Assembly: GCA_025917655.1 (NCBI GenBank)
Contig: CP084613.1
Coordinates: 558,001 to 622,000 of the forward strand
From: Chlorella sorokiniana
Lineage: Eukaryota > Chlorophyta > Trebouxiophyceae > Chlorellales > Chlorellaceae
Length of the DNA: 64,000 nt
Direction of reading: 5' to 3'
This document shows positions 37,765 to 50,700 of this stretch, piece after piece. The position numbers and the translations under genes are program-made. The notes beneath the pieces were generated by a model. It did not search any database and was not told the DNA's origin. It saw only the letters and a list, made by a program, of their open reading frames with translations. Numbering within the stretch: position 1 is the first letter of the stretch; each line of letters begins with the position of its first letter.

Positions 37765-40700
37765 ATGGACCCTTCAAAGTTTACACAGAAGGTGCGGCGA
37801 AGAGGCAGCGTCGCTTGCTTGCGGCTGCGCCGCTGGGCGCCGGCAGGGCAGCCGCACGTCTGCACGCGGCTCGGCCGACTGCGTGCGTGTGTGCTGGCAT
37901 GCCAATGTTTTGTATGCTGAGTTTCCTCTCGATTGATGGCCGGTGCAGGTGACGGAGATCTTGAATGCGGCTCAGGAGCTGGCGCAGGAGCACTCGCACC
38001 AGCAGCTCACCCCCATCCATGTGGCCGTCGCCATGTTTGAGGACAAGGAGGGGCTGGCCAAGGCGGCGCTGGCCAAGCAGGACGGCGGCGCCGCCGACGC
38101 GCTGGCGAGCGTGCTGCGGGCTGCGCCGCGCCCTGGTGCGCCTCCCCGCTGTGTCCACCGGCGACGCCGGCGGCGACGTCTACATCAGCCCGGACCTCAA
38201 GAAGGTGCTGCAAGCGGCCGGCAAGCTGCAGAAGGTCAAGGGGGACTCCTTCCTGGGTGAGTGGCCTGCGCGGAGCGCTCATTCAGGGCACTTCTAAAGA
38301 TGCCGCCACATGTCAGGCTGGTGCTGGGCTGGGATGGGCCCGTGTGGCTGTGATCAGTGCCCTGCACTGTTGGCTGGACTCTTAGTGCATTGGCAGCAGC
38401 GGCAGCACTGGTTTGTAGGCCTCCTGTTGATCGTGTACGTTGCTGGCCCACACCCACGTTGTGCCACTGGTTTGCTCTTTCCTGTTCTGTTTCTAAACTA
38501 TGGAACCTGCATGCCACGCAGGCGCCGACGTGCTCTTCCGCGCTGTGCTCGACTCCAAGGAGGTGGCGGCAGCGCTGGCCGAGGCGGGCGTGAACCGTGC
38601 TCAGCTGGCGGCGGCGGTGGAGGAGGGGCGCGGATCCATGCAGGTCGACTCCGCGACGGCGGACACCCAGTTTGATGCGCTTGCCAAGTACGGCATCGAC
38701 CTGACCGCCAAGGCAGCTGAGCTTGACCCGGTCATCGGGCGGGACGAGGAGATCAGGTGGGCGGTACGAGCGGTGCAGCTGGAGGGGTCCGGAAACGAAG
38801 GCTCATGGAGAGAGAGAAAAATGCGTGGGGGCGCAGGACGGCAGGAGCTACACTGCTACTACGGGGTTGCATGGGCTGGGCGCTGTGCCCTGCCTTCCTG
38901 TTGACCAGCATAGCTGAGCTGTCGCACTGACTTATTTTCTCCGCATGCAGGCGCGTGATCCGCGTGCTGTGCCGCCGCACCAAGAACAACCCGGTGCTGA
39001 TTGGCGAGCCGGGCGTGGGCAAGACTGCGATTGTGGAGGGGCTGGCGCAGCGCGTGGTGAAGGGCGACGTGCCTGCCACCCTCAGCGTGAGCGCTCTCTG
39101 CTGCATGCGTCCGACCAGCCGTGGCCAGCCGTTTCTGCACCCTTGCCATTTGTCCCGCCTGCCAGTGGGCCTTTCACCTCTTGAACTTTCCGTCTTATTC
39201 ACGTTTTCTCCAGCCTGCTCCATGCCCCGCGGTTTGGCCCCCACATCACTGATCATCTCGGCACAGCCTGCCTGCAGCGCATTCGCATCACCTCCCTAAC
39301 CCCCCACATGTTCTGCTTTCTTCCCCTGCCTGCAGGGCGTGCGCATCATCTCCCTCGACATGGGCTCGCTGGTGGCGGGGGCCAAGTACCGCGGCGAGTT
39401 CGAGGAGCGCATCAAGGCGGTGCTGAAGGAGGTGGGGACGCCAAGGGCGGCGTCATCCTGTTCATCGACGAGATCCACCTGGTGCTGGGGGCGGGCAAGA
39501 CGGAGGGCGCCATGGATGCAGGTGCGCGCTTGCGTGCGTGAGTGGGGCAAGTGATGGTGGTGGTGTGTGGGGGTTGACGGATGCATGGAGGGGGCGGGAG
39601 GGGGCAGGGCGACGGATGCATGGAAGGAGGAAAGGACGGCGCGTAGGCGGATGATGGCAGCAGCATCAGAAACCTTGTGACACTCGCCGTCCTGGTGCTT
39701 TCCCTTTCATCCCTGCCCACTGCTGTCCCCCAACCCGTCCCCACCCCATCTCGGACCCTTTCCCTCGCCGCAGCCAACCTTCTGAAGCCGATGCTGGCGC
39801 GCGGCGAGCTGCGCCTCATCGGCGCCACCACGCTCACCGAGTACCGCGAGCATGTGGAGAAGGACGCCGCCTTTGAGCGCCGCTTCCAGCAGGTGCGAAT
39901 ATGTGTGGGTGGGTGGGTGTGTTGTGGGGTACGGTTTCCTGTGCAAAAGTGCGTAGATGGAATGTTGGGGCACGCGAAGACAGCATCGCCCGGCCCCCTG
40001 CATGCCTGCTGCTTGCTTGCCGAGAAGCGCTAGCCCAACATGCTCGCCCCCGCCCCTGATGTGCTCATCCATGATTAATTGTTTTATTGTCACTCTGCAG
40101 GTTCTGGTGGGCGAGCCATCTGTGCCGGACACCGTTCAGATCCTGCGCGGCCTCAAGGAGCGCTACGCCAGCCACCACGGAGTGCAGGTGGGCTGCTGGG
40201 CAGGCTGGGAGAGCCGTTGAGAAGCACTGGGGCACAGCCTACGTGGGCGACTGTGCTGGTCGCCTGGCCTGGCGCCTTGTTCCTTGACCTGTTGCATTAC
40301 GGTTCTAGCAATCCAACTGCTCCCCGCTCACCCCCAACCCCACCCCCACCAACACACCCTCACTGCCACTCCTGCCCCCCCCCAATCGCCAGATCGCTGA
40401 CCGCGCCCTCGTCGTGGCGGCGGAGCTTGCGGACCGCTACATCACCTCCCGCTTCCTGCCTGACAAGGCCATAGACCTGGTGGACGAGGCCTGCTCCAAC
40501 CTGCAGGTGCGGCGCATGCGGCATGCTTGCTCTTCTGCTTGTCTTGAGCATGAGGGGGCGATTGAGAATGGGGGGCCTGCTGTCAGAATTGCCTGCAGTT
40601 GCCCAGCTGCATGCCAGCGCTGTGACAGTAATGGCCGGGACCAGGCGGATGGGGGTGGTTTGGAAGTCCTCTTTCACCTCTGGCTTGGCTCGGGCCGCCA

Positions 40701-43700
40701 CTCTGGCGGCTTGAGGCCGGTTGGAATGCTGCCAACCCCCCTGCTCGCTTCCACACTCTCTGTCCCTCCCCCTCTGCTGCAGGTCCAGCTGGAAAGCAAG
40801 CCGGAGGCGATCGATGTGCTGGAGCGCCAGCTCATCCGCCTGCAGGTGGAGGAGAAGGCACTGGAGAAGGAGAAGGACAAGCAGAGCAAGGAGCGGCTGG
40901 CGGAGGTGCGGCGGGAGCTGGGGGAGCTGCAGGACAGGCTGAAGCCCCTGCAGATGCGCTACCGCCAGGAGAAGGCGGCCCTGGACGAAATCAAGGTGGG
41001 CACCCCCGCAGCTCCCCGCTGCTGCGCCAGCACCTGCATGTGTTAGCCAGGGCAGGTCGCGCTTTGGTGGTGCCCTTGCTCTGTGCGGTACTGCTTCAAT
41101 GCTCCCGCCCCTGCCCCTGCAGGCGCTTGCCAAGAAGAAGGAGGATCTGCAGATTCTGCTGCAGCAGGCAGAGAACCGCATGGTGGGTTGGGAGTGAGGG
41201 AGGATGAGAGAAACATGGCTGGGAGCAAACCTTGCCAGTGGCCTGCATCCACCCTCTGCCCGCACCGCTGCGCGCATAAGCTCGCTCGGGGCCTTGCCCG
41301 CCACGAATGCCGTGCTGGCGGTGCAGGTCCGCCTGTGGCCCCAGCCAGCCGTGCAAGCCTGGTGCCGGCATTGCCGCCATTTGATGCATCCCAACCACCT
41401 CTGCCCGCCTGTCTGCCTTGCTGACGCCTCACGTGCTGTCCTCCATTCCGCCCCCTTCCACCCCCTCACAGGACCTGGCCCGTGCCGCCGACATCAAGTA
41501 CGGCGCCCTGGCCGAGGTGGAAGATTTGCTGAAGCGCAAGCAGGCGGAGGCCAAGCGAGCTGATCGCATGCTGAGCGACACCGTGGGCCCTGAGGAGATC
41601 GCCACGGTGCGCAGCGGGCACAGCAGGGCACGGCGGGAAGCAGCAGGCCAGCGTCGACTGTGTCCCCTTTGCATCCGCAGCTGGCACAGCTGCGCGAGCT
41701 GTGCGGCTGCGGGGGTGTTGCTTCCTTCACCAGGCTGCATGTCAGACGGTGCTGCCGCCGCGCTGGCGTGGCAAGCTGCCACGTCGTCGTTGGCCGTGCC
41801 AGCGCCATTCACCGCGGACCTCTGCCCGTGCCGCGCCTCTCTGCACTGCTGCAGGTGGTGTCCAAGTGGACCGGCATCCCGGTGACCAAGCTGCAGGCGG
41901 CGACCGCGAGCGGCTGACCCACCTGGAGGAGTTTCTGCATGAGCGGGTGGTGGGCCAGGATACGGGTGAGCCCTGAGCTGAGAGTGACATAGGTCGTGGG
42001 TAGGGCAAGGAAGGAGGGTGGAGAGCATGGCTTGGTTGAGTGGGTTGGGAGGGACGAGTGGATCATGGGTGGCTCAAGGGGCGGCGGTTGCTTGTTTGCT
42101 GGCACTGGCAGCCAAACAGCAGCACAGTGCAGCATGACACAACTTGCGTCCCGGCAGTCCACTTGCGACTCCCTGGCAGCCTGTCGATAGTGCATATCCC
42201 GTCTGCGCTCAACCCTCACGCCCTCTTCCCCCCCTGCTGCCTTGCAGCCGTCAAGGCGGTGGCGGATGCGGTGCTGCGCTCCCGCGCCGGCCTGGGCGCC
42301 CGCAACCGCGGCTCCAGCTTCCTCTTCCTGGGGCCTACCGGCGTCGGCAAGACGGAGCTGGCCAAGGCGCTGGCGGCCATGCTGTTCGACTCGGAAAAGA
42401 TGCTCATCAGGTGGGAGGCGGGCTACATCGGGATGAGGGCTGCCGCGGCAACCCGTTACTAGCCTGGGCAGCCATGCAACTGTCCACTCTCGCAAACACG
42501 TACACCCACCCACTGGCACGCTCACGCTTTTCTGCCGTCCTTGGCCCTCCCACAGGATCGACATGAGCGAGTACATGGAGAAGCACTCGGTGAGCCGCCT
42601 GATCGGCGCACCCCCGGCTACTTGGCCACGAGGAGGGGGCCAGCTGACGGAGGCGGTGCGGCGGCGCCCTACTCCGTGGTGTTGTTTGATGAGGTGGAGA
42701 AGGCGCACGGCGACGTGATGAACATCCTGCTGAGCGTGCTGGACGACGGGCGCCTCACGGGTGCGTGCCTGGCTGGAACGACTGCTGCTGCAGCCTTCTC
42801 CTCAGGCAGCGGGACCGGGGTGGTCGTTGCCTGCGCAGCGGCGGCGCCGACAGGAATGCGGGTGGATATCGGCCTGCCGTGCCGCTGTGCCACTTCTCCT
42901 CGCCCCTGTACGTCTCACGTGTGTCAGGCCCCCTCAAGCCACCTGCCACCCACCCCACACCCCCACCCGCACCACCAGCCACCCACATACATACTCACGG
43001 GCACCGCCCCCTCCTGCCCCTCCCGCACGCAGACTCCAAGGGCCGTACCGTCTCCTTCTCCAACACCGTTCTCATCATGACCTCCAACCTGGGCGCACAC
43101 CACCTGCTGGAGCACGGCGGCGGCGCGGAGGCCAAGGCGCTGGTGATGGAGGCGGTGCGCCGCCACTTCCGCCCGAGTTCATCAACCGCGTCGACGAGAT
43201 CGTGCAGTTCGACCCGCTCAGCCCGCCCCAGCTGCGCGAGGTGGCGCGCCTGCAGGTGGGTGGGCGGCGGCGGGCGGTGACTGCAGAGGGTTTGGCAGTT
43301 GACGGTGTGGCTATCGTTGTCCTTGGTAGTGATGGTGGCTGTGGATGGGTGGAGGCCGGAGCACGGGGCGCGGGTGGTCGTTCCGCAGCTTGCAGCATCG
43401 CCTTGTTTGACTTGTTGGGAATCAATCGGCGAGCGGGTGTTGAGCCTTGACCTTGTGCGCCTCTTCACCCCCCCACGCAGGCGCGGGAGCTGAACCAGCG
43501 GCTGAAGGACCGGTCCATCACTCTTGAGCTGACAGGTGCCCTTGTTTTGGAGCTTGCTGTTTTGCACTGCTTTGTTCTTGCTGTGCTTCTGGCACCCCGC
43601 TGAGCTCGCCTCCCAGTGTATGCTCTCTTGTCCTGCTGCCGCGCCGCATGTGCTGTTGATTACCAATGACCCCAGCTCCCCTGCTCCCCTGCCTCATCCG

Positions 43701-44252
43701 TTTCTTTGCCGGCCCTTCTTCTTCCCGCAGATGCCGCCTTGGATCATGCCGTGGCCCAGTCGTACGACCACCTGTACGGCGCTCGTCCGCTGCGCCGCTG
43801 GCTGGAGCACTCCATCATCACACCCCTCTCCCGCATGATCATATCAGGTGCGCATTCATGTGGGGTGTTTTTTTGGGGGCGGCTGCAGGCCTTGCTGGCG
43901 GGCGGCTGCAAGCCTTGCTGGCCCTGCCTCGGCTGCAAGGTTGCAAGGCACTTGAAAGCCGGCCCTGGACCCTGCCACGGCACAGCTGCCATTGGCAAAC
44001 CGTGGATTCAGCATGGGCCTAACGTGCTGTTCTTCTGCCCGTGGGCTTGCGCGCAGGAGAGCTGCCTGACGACTCCAAGGTGGTGGTGGATGCGCCAGAT
44101 GGCGGCGCCGCCGGCCTCTCCTTCTCAGTGGTCCCGGATGAGGCGGCAGCAGCGGCCCGTGCTGCAGAGGCGGCCCGCGGCAGCAGCTTTAAGAAGCTGC
44201 GGCTGAATCCGGGGAGGAGGACGGGGATGAGTATGATGAGATGGAGGACTAA
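37765..44252 (+). CDS. HSP101: HSP101/ClpB disaggregase, cytosolic type
   Basis: Hexameric AAA+ chaperone that pulls proteins out of aggregates. Start ATG 37765 opens a 9-codon exon (MDPSKFTQK) with no transit peptide. Exons: 37765-37791, 37949-38256, 38522-38756, 38951-39086, 39336-39521, 39774-39892, 40101-40187, 40393-40506, 40783-40995, 41123-41182, 41472-41606, 41855-41965, 42248-42410, 42556-42760, 43033-43255, 43481-43535, 43731-43847, 44057-44252. Domains: Clp N repeats; NBD1 with [17 protein letters not shown] and [19 protein letters not shown]; long coiled-coil middle domain (exons 40783-41606); NBD2 with [18 protein letters not shown] and [13 protein letters not shown]; an acidic C-terminus ending DEYDEMED, as in plant cytosolic HSP101. 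Frame breaks at about 38125, 39441, 41900, 42611-42615, 42624, 42635-42639, 42667-42669, 43172-43174 and 44211-44214 are nearly all one-base-short G/C runs. Confidence 0.95.
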
Positions 44253-44705
44253 GCACCCCTTCACACTCCATGTCGTGAAGAACAGGAAGGCAGCAGGCCG
44301 AGGTGGCTGTCGACTGCCTTGGAGCACATGTACACTCCCTCATTACGTCAGCAGGCAGCCCTTTTCTCGCTCGGTTAAACGCTGACACCCAGCCCTCCAT
44401 GAGCGGCACATTTTTGTTTCTTCTTACCAGCAGCTAGCGTGGTGGACATCCTCGCTCCTTGTTTCCCGCTTGACCATGCTTTCGTTTTCGCCTGCCTTTG
44501 CTGCCCAGCACTTGCTGTTGCTGGTTGACAGCACATGCTGGGTTGAGCAATTTGTGGAGCTCATTGCGCTCACTAGAACGAATCCTTTGACCCTTGTTTT
44601 ATTCCAGCACTTGTAAGAACACACGCCGCCGCTGCTTCTAGCAGTGCAGCAGTTTGCCTACTTTCGGAGGAGTTCCCATCGCACTGATGCCTGCAAGAAT
44701 GCAAA
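44253..44705. other. 3' regions of convergent HSP101 and SHPRH genes
   Basis: No coding segment seen. It holds the HSP101 3' UTR with a TGTAA near its right end; no matching minus-strand TGTAA for SHPRH was found. Confidence 0.5.
44612..44616 (+). terminator. Candidate poly(A) signal TGTAA of HSP101
   Basis: Lies 360 bases after the stop at 44252, within 100 bases of the stop of the convergent SHPRH gene. Confidence 0.4.
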
Positions 44706-47700
44706 TCACATGGTGGGGTGCTTCAAGCAACAAGGTAGGGTCACTTCATGTTCGCCACAAAGAATGCAACTAAGCTGCTCACACGGCAGCCGCTGCCGCT
44801 GCTCGCGCTTCCGCTGCGGCCGCAGCGCGCTGCCGTGGGCTTTCTGCCTGCTGCTGCTGCTGCTGCTGCGAGGGACTCTGCCTGCCTGGGCTGCCCTGCC
44901 CAGCGGCCTCCCATCACCCTCCGGCTGCAGCTCAGCCTCGTCTTCCGGCTGGCGCAGCAGCTGCGCCACGTCGCGCACCGTCAGCGCGCCGTGCTCCGTG
45001 CCGCCGCCCGCCGAGCGCTTGACTGCGAGCAGGCGCCGGGAGCAGGCCAGTCAACCTTTTCGTGCATGAGAACGTGAGGAACCCTGGGCTCGCAAGCTGC
45101 GCTGGGGTGTTGTAAAGCAGTACAAGCGGGAAGCAAGGGCACCACCTGCAGTGGTGGCTTGCCGTTGGAGCAAAGTGGCCAGGCATAGTCACTTCGCCGC
45201 CATTACGCGCGCGCCGCGCCCCCGCGCCCCCAACCCTCACCCCCACCCCCTACCCGCACCCACCCACCCACATACACACACACAAATACACACAAAAAAA
45301 CACCCACATAACGCGCTCCCCACCTGACGCCGCCGACAAGTCCATGGCCGCCGCTCGCTGCTGGCACAGCCCGTGCACGTTCTCCTCGATGGTGCGCTCC
45401 ACAACAAACCTGCGGCGGCGAGCCGGCGGCAGCGAGCAAGCTTGGGCTGGTGAAAGGAGCGCATGCGCGACGGCAGGTGGGGGCTCGAGCTGAAGGGAGG
45501 GTTTCATGGGACAGAGGGGAGCCGCATCAGCCGCTGCTGGCCGACCAGCCTCCGCTCCCCTGGCCCCACCTGTGCACGTGGGTGGCCTCTGTCTGGCCGA
45601 TGCGGTCAACGCGTCCCAGCGCCTGAGCCTCCACCGCCGGATCCAGCAGCGGCTCCACCAGCACAACGTGCTGAGCCTCTGCCGAGAAAAAAAAAAAATC
45701 AAGTCATGCACTGCCAGTGTTTGTACTTATAAAAGTAAGGGTGCAGTCGCTTCAGGGCGGCCACCATATCAAGGTTGCCGCTTGGGCCTGCCGGCACCCC
45801 CTCTCACCGGTCAGGTTCAGCCCGTTGGCGCCCTGCTTCACCAGCAGCAGCAGCACGCGGGGCTGCTCTGCGCCCTGCACGCCGACCGCAGGTACAGGGG
45901 GCTTAGCGGGGGGTTTGCTGGAGCCTGCCACAGCTGCCGCCGCGGTTGCTGCTGGCCCCGATCGGAACTCTGCCACCGCTGCCTCAAATTTCTTGGCGTT
46001 GCGGGGATACAGGTGCGGCAGGCCGTTTTCTCGCAGGGCGTGGCTGCAGTTGAGAAGGGGGGCAAGGTGGTGTGTGTGTGCGGGGCGCTCGAGGTGCGAG
46101 CGTGAACAGCATGACACACAGCATGGCGCAGTATATAGGCAACATGGCTCTGATCATGGAGCAATTCCAAGGCGCGTCTACGTATACTATGAACGCACCT
46201 GACCAGCTCCAGCACATCCTTCCAGGTGGAAAAGACCAGCACCCGCGCCCCCGCGTCCCCGCGTGAGGCGCAGCAGGCGCGCCGCCACCGCCTCCAGCTT
46301 GCTTCCGTAGGAGCCGCGCACGCAGATGCGCCCCTCCTCCTCCTCCGCACCGCTGGAGCCGGCGCCGCCCTGGAGTGCGGAGACAGGAGTATATGCAGCA
46401 TGACCGAGACTGGAATGGGAAGGATACAGCAGTAGAAGGGGCAACAGAGCGGGCGATATCGACAGCTGAGGTACCATCAGCGATCGGTGGGGGCCTGGAT
46501 ATCCGACGCTGCAGGAGGGACCAAAAACGCAGCGGCTGCCCCCCCCCCCGCCCCTCCCCCGCGCCCCCTACCGTGGTTCGGCCGCCTGGGGAGGCCAGGC
46601 GGGCATCCACATACACTAGCTCAGCCACGGGCACACGGCAGCGGCACACGGGGCACTCCACCCGTCGGGCGGCCTGCACCCAGGCATGGCACGCGGGGCG
46701 GGGCGAGACAACATGCGTGAAGCACGGCAACCTTGCACCGATGCAGCATTATTGCAGCGTTGGCGGCTGCTGGCCTGGCTGCCGCAACCCCTCCGCCACA
46801 GCAGGGTGTGTGTGAGACAGGTGAGCCCGGGGGGGGCGGGCAGCGTGAGCAGGCGCCTGGCCCACCTGCGGTTGGCCCGCCTTCTTCTGTCGCTCTTGAA
46901 GCGCCAGGCTGCACTTGCAGCACAGGCGGTGCGCGCAGGGCAGCATGACAAGCTCCGGCCCCAGCCGATCGTGGCAGATGGGGCACACGTCCTCGCCGTC
47001 CTTCTCCGCCGCAGGGCCCCCTTGCTGCGCAGCTGACTGTGTGCGGTTTCCTGTTGTGTCGCTGCTAACCGCGTCGGTGATGCGGCTGCAGATGGCGACA
47101 CCGCGGAATCCCCGCCGCCGCCATCTGCCGCCGTGCCCAGCGAGCCCGCGGCGGCGGCGGCGGCCTCGGCGGCGGCGGCTGCCTCGGCGCGGGCGGCCTC
47201 CCGCGCTTTCACCCCCAGCAGGTAGCGCAGGGTGCCCAGCTTAGCGCGTAGCTCCAGCTCAGCAGACGCCTTGTCATTGGACAGCTCCTGCAAAGGGACA
47301 AGAGCGCTTGCAGCTGATGATAACGCATTTGAAGGCAACAACACAAGAGCACACTGGACTGTAGCTGCTCTCATACTTGGTGTTCCGGTACACCGCAGCG
47401 CCACCGCGCACAGCGGTGGGCGCATGCCCGCAGCAGTGCGCGGCGAGGCAACGCCCCTTGGCTGCCTGGCGGCCACTGCAGCGCTTCTCTGCGACCGTGC
47501 CGAGCGGCCATGACCTGCGGCACCCGCAGGCAGCCAGGAAACAAGCAGCCAGGAAGCAAGCAGCGCGGCAGCGGCTCACCGTGGACCGCACAGGCACCTC
47601 GTGTGCGTAGACGCGGTAAATCTCCTCCCCTTCCCGTAGCCGCAGCTCGTCGTCGCTTAGCAGCCTGCAGATCGTGACGAGAAGGGTTGTAGCCACAACA

Positions 47701-50700
47701 ATGGATGGTGGTGGATAAGGCGGGGGGGGGCCCGGTGGGTGACAACAGGGTGGGCGTGCTGGATGAATGGGGAAAGGGTGGGAGGTGTGCAGGCACCCCT
47801 CAAAACACCGCTCAAACCCATCATCAACCAGCCTCGTCACCTCATGCGCATGGTGCACTGCTCCAGCTCGTCCAAGGCGTATAGGCGCTGGCGCTGCAGG
47901 CGGGCGGCGGCGGTCAGGGTGGAGGGGCGGGCACGGCATCTCAGAAGCGGCGGCGGCACGCGGCATCGCAATCGGCGTGCCGGTCGGGACCCCGGGCACG
48001 CTCCCACCTTATTGAGCGCCATGCGCCGCCGCCCGTGCCCACCCTTCACACACATCACACACACATACACACGCGCACCCGCGCTCACCCACACGCGCAC
48101 TCACACACACAGAGCGCACGCCGCCCTTGCTGGAGCTTGCCTGGGCGAGGGACAGGGCGCGCGCGCGCAGGTACAGCCGGCGGTGGTGGTCCAACAGGTC
48201 GAGGTGCGCCTTGCCCGCAGCCACCACCAGCTCCTTCTCGGCTGCAGTGCTGGAACACATGCACACCCGTTCAGGAACATAAGCTGCTGCGCAAGGGCAG
48301 AAGGGGCATGGAAATGTGGTGCAGGTGCCGCAGGAGGGGCAGGGGCCTCGACATGAGGGAGGAAGTTCAGGGAGGGGGCGCGGTTGTATGGCCCGCAGGC
48401 CTGTTTTCCAGGGCCGTCTGGCTGGGGCAGATGCGCAGCCTGCCGCGGCGTCTGCCTTGCCTGCAGCGTCTGGTGCCACCCGCAGGAGGCGCAGGTGGTG
48501 CAGCAGCAGGCGCAGCACGTTCTCCGCATCGCCCGGCCGCCGCACAATCTCTGCGGTATGGCGGCGGGACGGCGGCTTGGCAGTCAGAGGAGGGGAGCCA
48601 GGAGGGGCTTGGCGGTCAGTGAGGAGAGGCAGGAGTGGCTGCAGGCAAGCCTTGGTGAAACGGCGGCCACGAGCGGCGAACGGCGGCAGCCCTTGAAGGG
48701 CGCAGTGTGCCGAGGCCCCATGCAGCAGCTTCCTTGCGCAATCCCGCACCGGTCCTGGCAACAGCGTCGTCGCGGCGGCCTGCCCCGAGCATGAGGTGCC
48801 CGCCTGCCTCCTCCGCCGCCCTGGCCGTCGCTTCCTCTCCCAGCCCGCCGCGACCCACTCGGCTCAGTGCCACAGCCTGCGCCTGCCGAATCGCTTCCTC
48901 TGCGGTCACGTGGCCCGCCCCCTCCCGTGCTTTGGAGTACAGCGCAAATGCACGCACCTGCGTCAAGGTGCCAGCAAGAAAGCTCATGCAGCAGGCAGGC
49001 TGCCTGGCAGCGGGATGCGTGCAGCGTAAGGCTGCTGCTGCTGCTGCTTGTGGCGATGCAGAATGCAGCAGTGCAGCTGACAGGGCACAGGACGCAACCT
49101 TGACCAACCCGGTACAGCGTGGGTGCGGCCCTTCGGCAGGCAAACAGCTTCCTGCCAGCTTCAGCAACACACACCCAGCCATGCAGCCACACACCAGAGC
49201 AAGGCCCCCCTGCACAAACAGCCACACCCCCACGCACAGGTCCCACAGAAGGCTTCCGCAGCGCACCTCCCAACCCAGGAAGAGCTCCTCCAGGCGGCAG
49301 TGGCGGCACACACGCCCGCCACCGCCGTCTCCTGCCGACACCGCCCGCAGCTGGCCGCCAGCTCCACGAGGGAGGGGCTGGGGTTGCCGCAGGCGTCCTG
49401 CAGGGCGGCCGCAGCACCCAGGCGGGCCGATTAAGGTGTCGGCCGGCGTTATATAGCCAGCAGGGCGGTGGTGGAGCCTGGCAGAGCATTGAAGGCAAGC
49501 AAGCAAAGAAGGCCAAGGACATCAAGTGCAGGCAGGGGCTAACAGTGACCCGCAGCAGCAAAAGCACTCGCCACACAGAAAAAAATCAAAACATGCCTGC
49601 AGGCGCTGTAGTTCCTCCAGGGCCGCCGTTTGTGCGGTACCAAGCTCCCGCAGCTCCTGCTTCACTGCCAGCTCCAGGCCATAAAGATCCCGGAAGCGAG
49701 AGGCGATGCTCGTGGCATTCTGGAGGCAGGAAAGGCAGCACGAGGGGGGCGAAGCCATGGCAGCTCGGCGCAACAGGCGCGCAGGGTGCCTCGCTGGAAG
49801 GAACCGGCCAGGACGTCTCAGCAGCACGTGAGGGGCCAGGTGAACCACATCGCCGAGCTTGCACACCGGCCACAACCGTCCTGCACCGCAGCCTGTACAG
49901 CCTCCTGCATCACACCGTACCTGCGACACCGACCGCAGGTACATCGTCTCCTCCTTGACCTGCTCCTTGATGCGATCGGCCACGGCGCCTGCAGTGCCAG
50001 CACCAATACATTAACACCCGCTGGCAGTACACAGCGCTTGGGGGTCACGACTGGCAGCTGAGAAGACACAGCGCGGCAGGCTGGCTCTGCACCGGGCCTC
50101 TGAAGTGGACAGGCAGAAAGATGCACGGGAGGCGGTTCCCAGGAGGTGGCGGAAAGCTTACGTTGGGAGTGGGCGCCGTGTCCATGCGCGGCAATGAGCG
50201 CGACGCCCGCATGTACCACCCATTCATCAGCTCCTCAGCTTGCTGCTCCACCCGCTGCTCTGCTGCGGATGCGGCGCCGGCGTTGCTGCCTGCCAGGGCT
50301 GCTTGGAGAGGAGCCATGCAGCGCTCTGCGGCCCTGAGGCTGTCCTGGAAGTCGCCGTGATGCGCCGCCAGGCGGGCCGCCGACTCTGCCAGATACTCCT
50401 CCCTGCGGTGGATGGAGGCAGTACAGCATGGAGACAGCCTCTAGGAAGGGCAGTACAGCGGGGTGACGGCCTCGATGATTGATAGAAGGCTGGCGGGTTT
50501 GGGAAAGCTGTGGCACCTGTCAACAGGCACTATGTGGGTTCTGTGCGCTGGAAGAGCCAAGGTCAGCAGCCGTGGGGCTCAGCCCACAGATGTCCGCAGC
50601 CCATATGCAAGCTCAGCGTATGCGTGGGGTTTCATCTGGCCTCCCACCTGATGGCCTGGGCCTCCCTGTCCAGCTCAGCATCCCTCAGCGTGGGCGCCAC

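Noticed and set aside
39576-39630. GACGGATGCATGG occurring twice in an HSP101 intron
   Set aside because: Too short and imperfect to call a functional repeat; consistent with local slippage in G-rich sequence.
37765-44252. HSP101 as a pseudogene
   Set aside because: Despite about nine frame breaks, every exon, splice site and catalytic motif is intact and almost all breaks are single-base homopolymer shortenings, as in other essential genes here.
48050-48115. CA/CACG-rich tract resembling a repeat array or CRISPR-like pattern
   Set aside because: No constant repeat/unique spacer structure; it is simple-sequence microsatellite in an intron of SHPRH.
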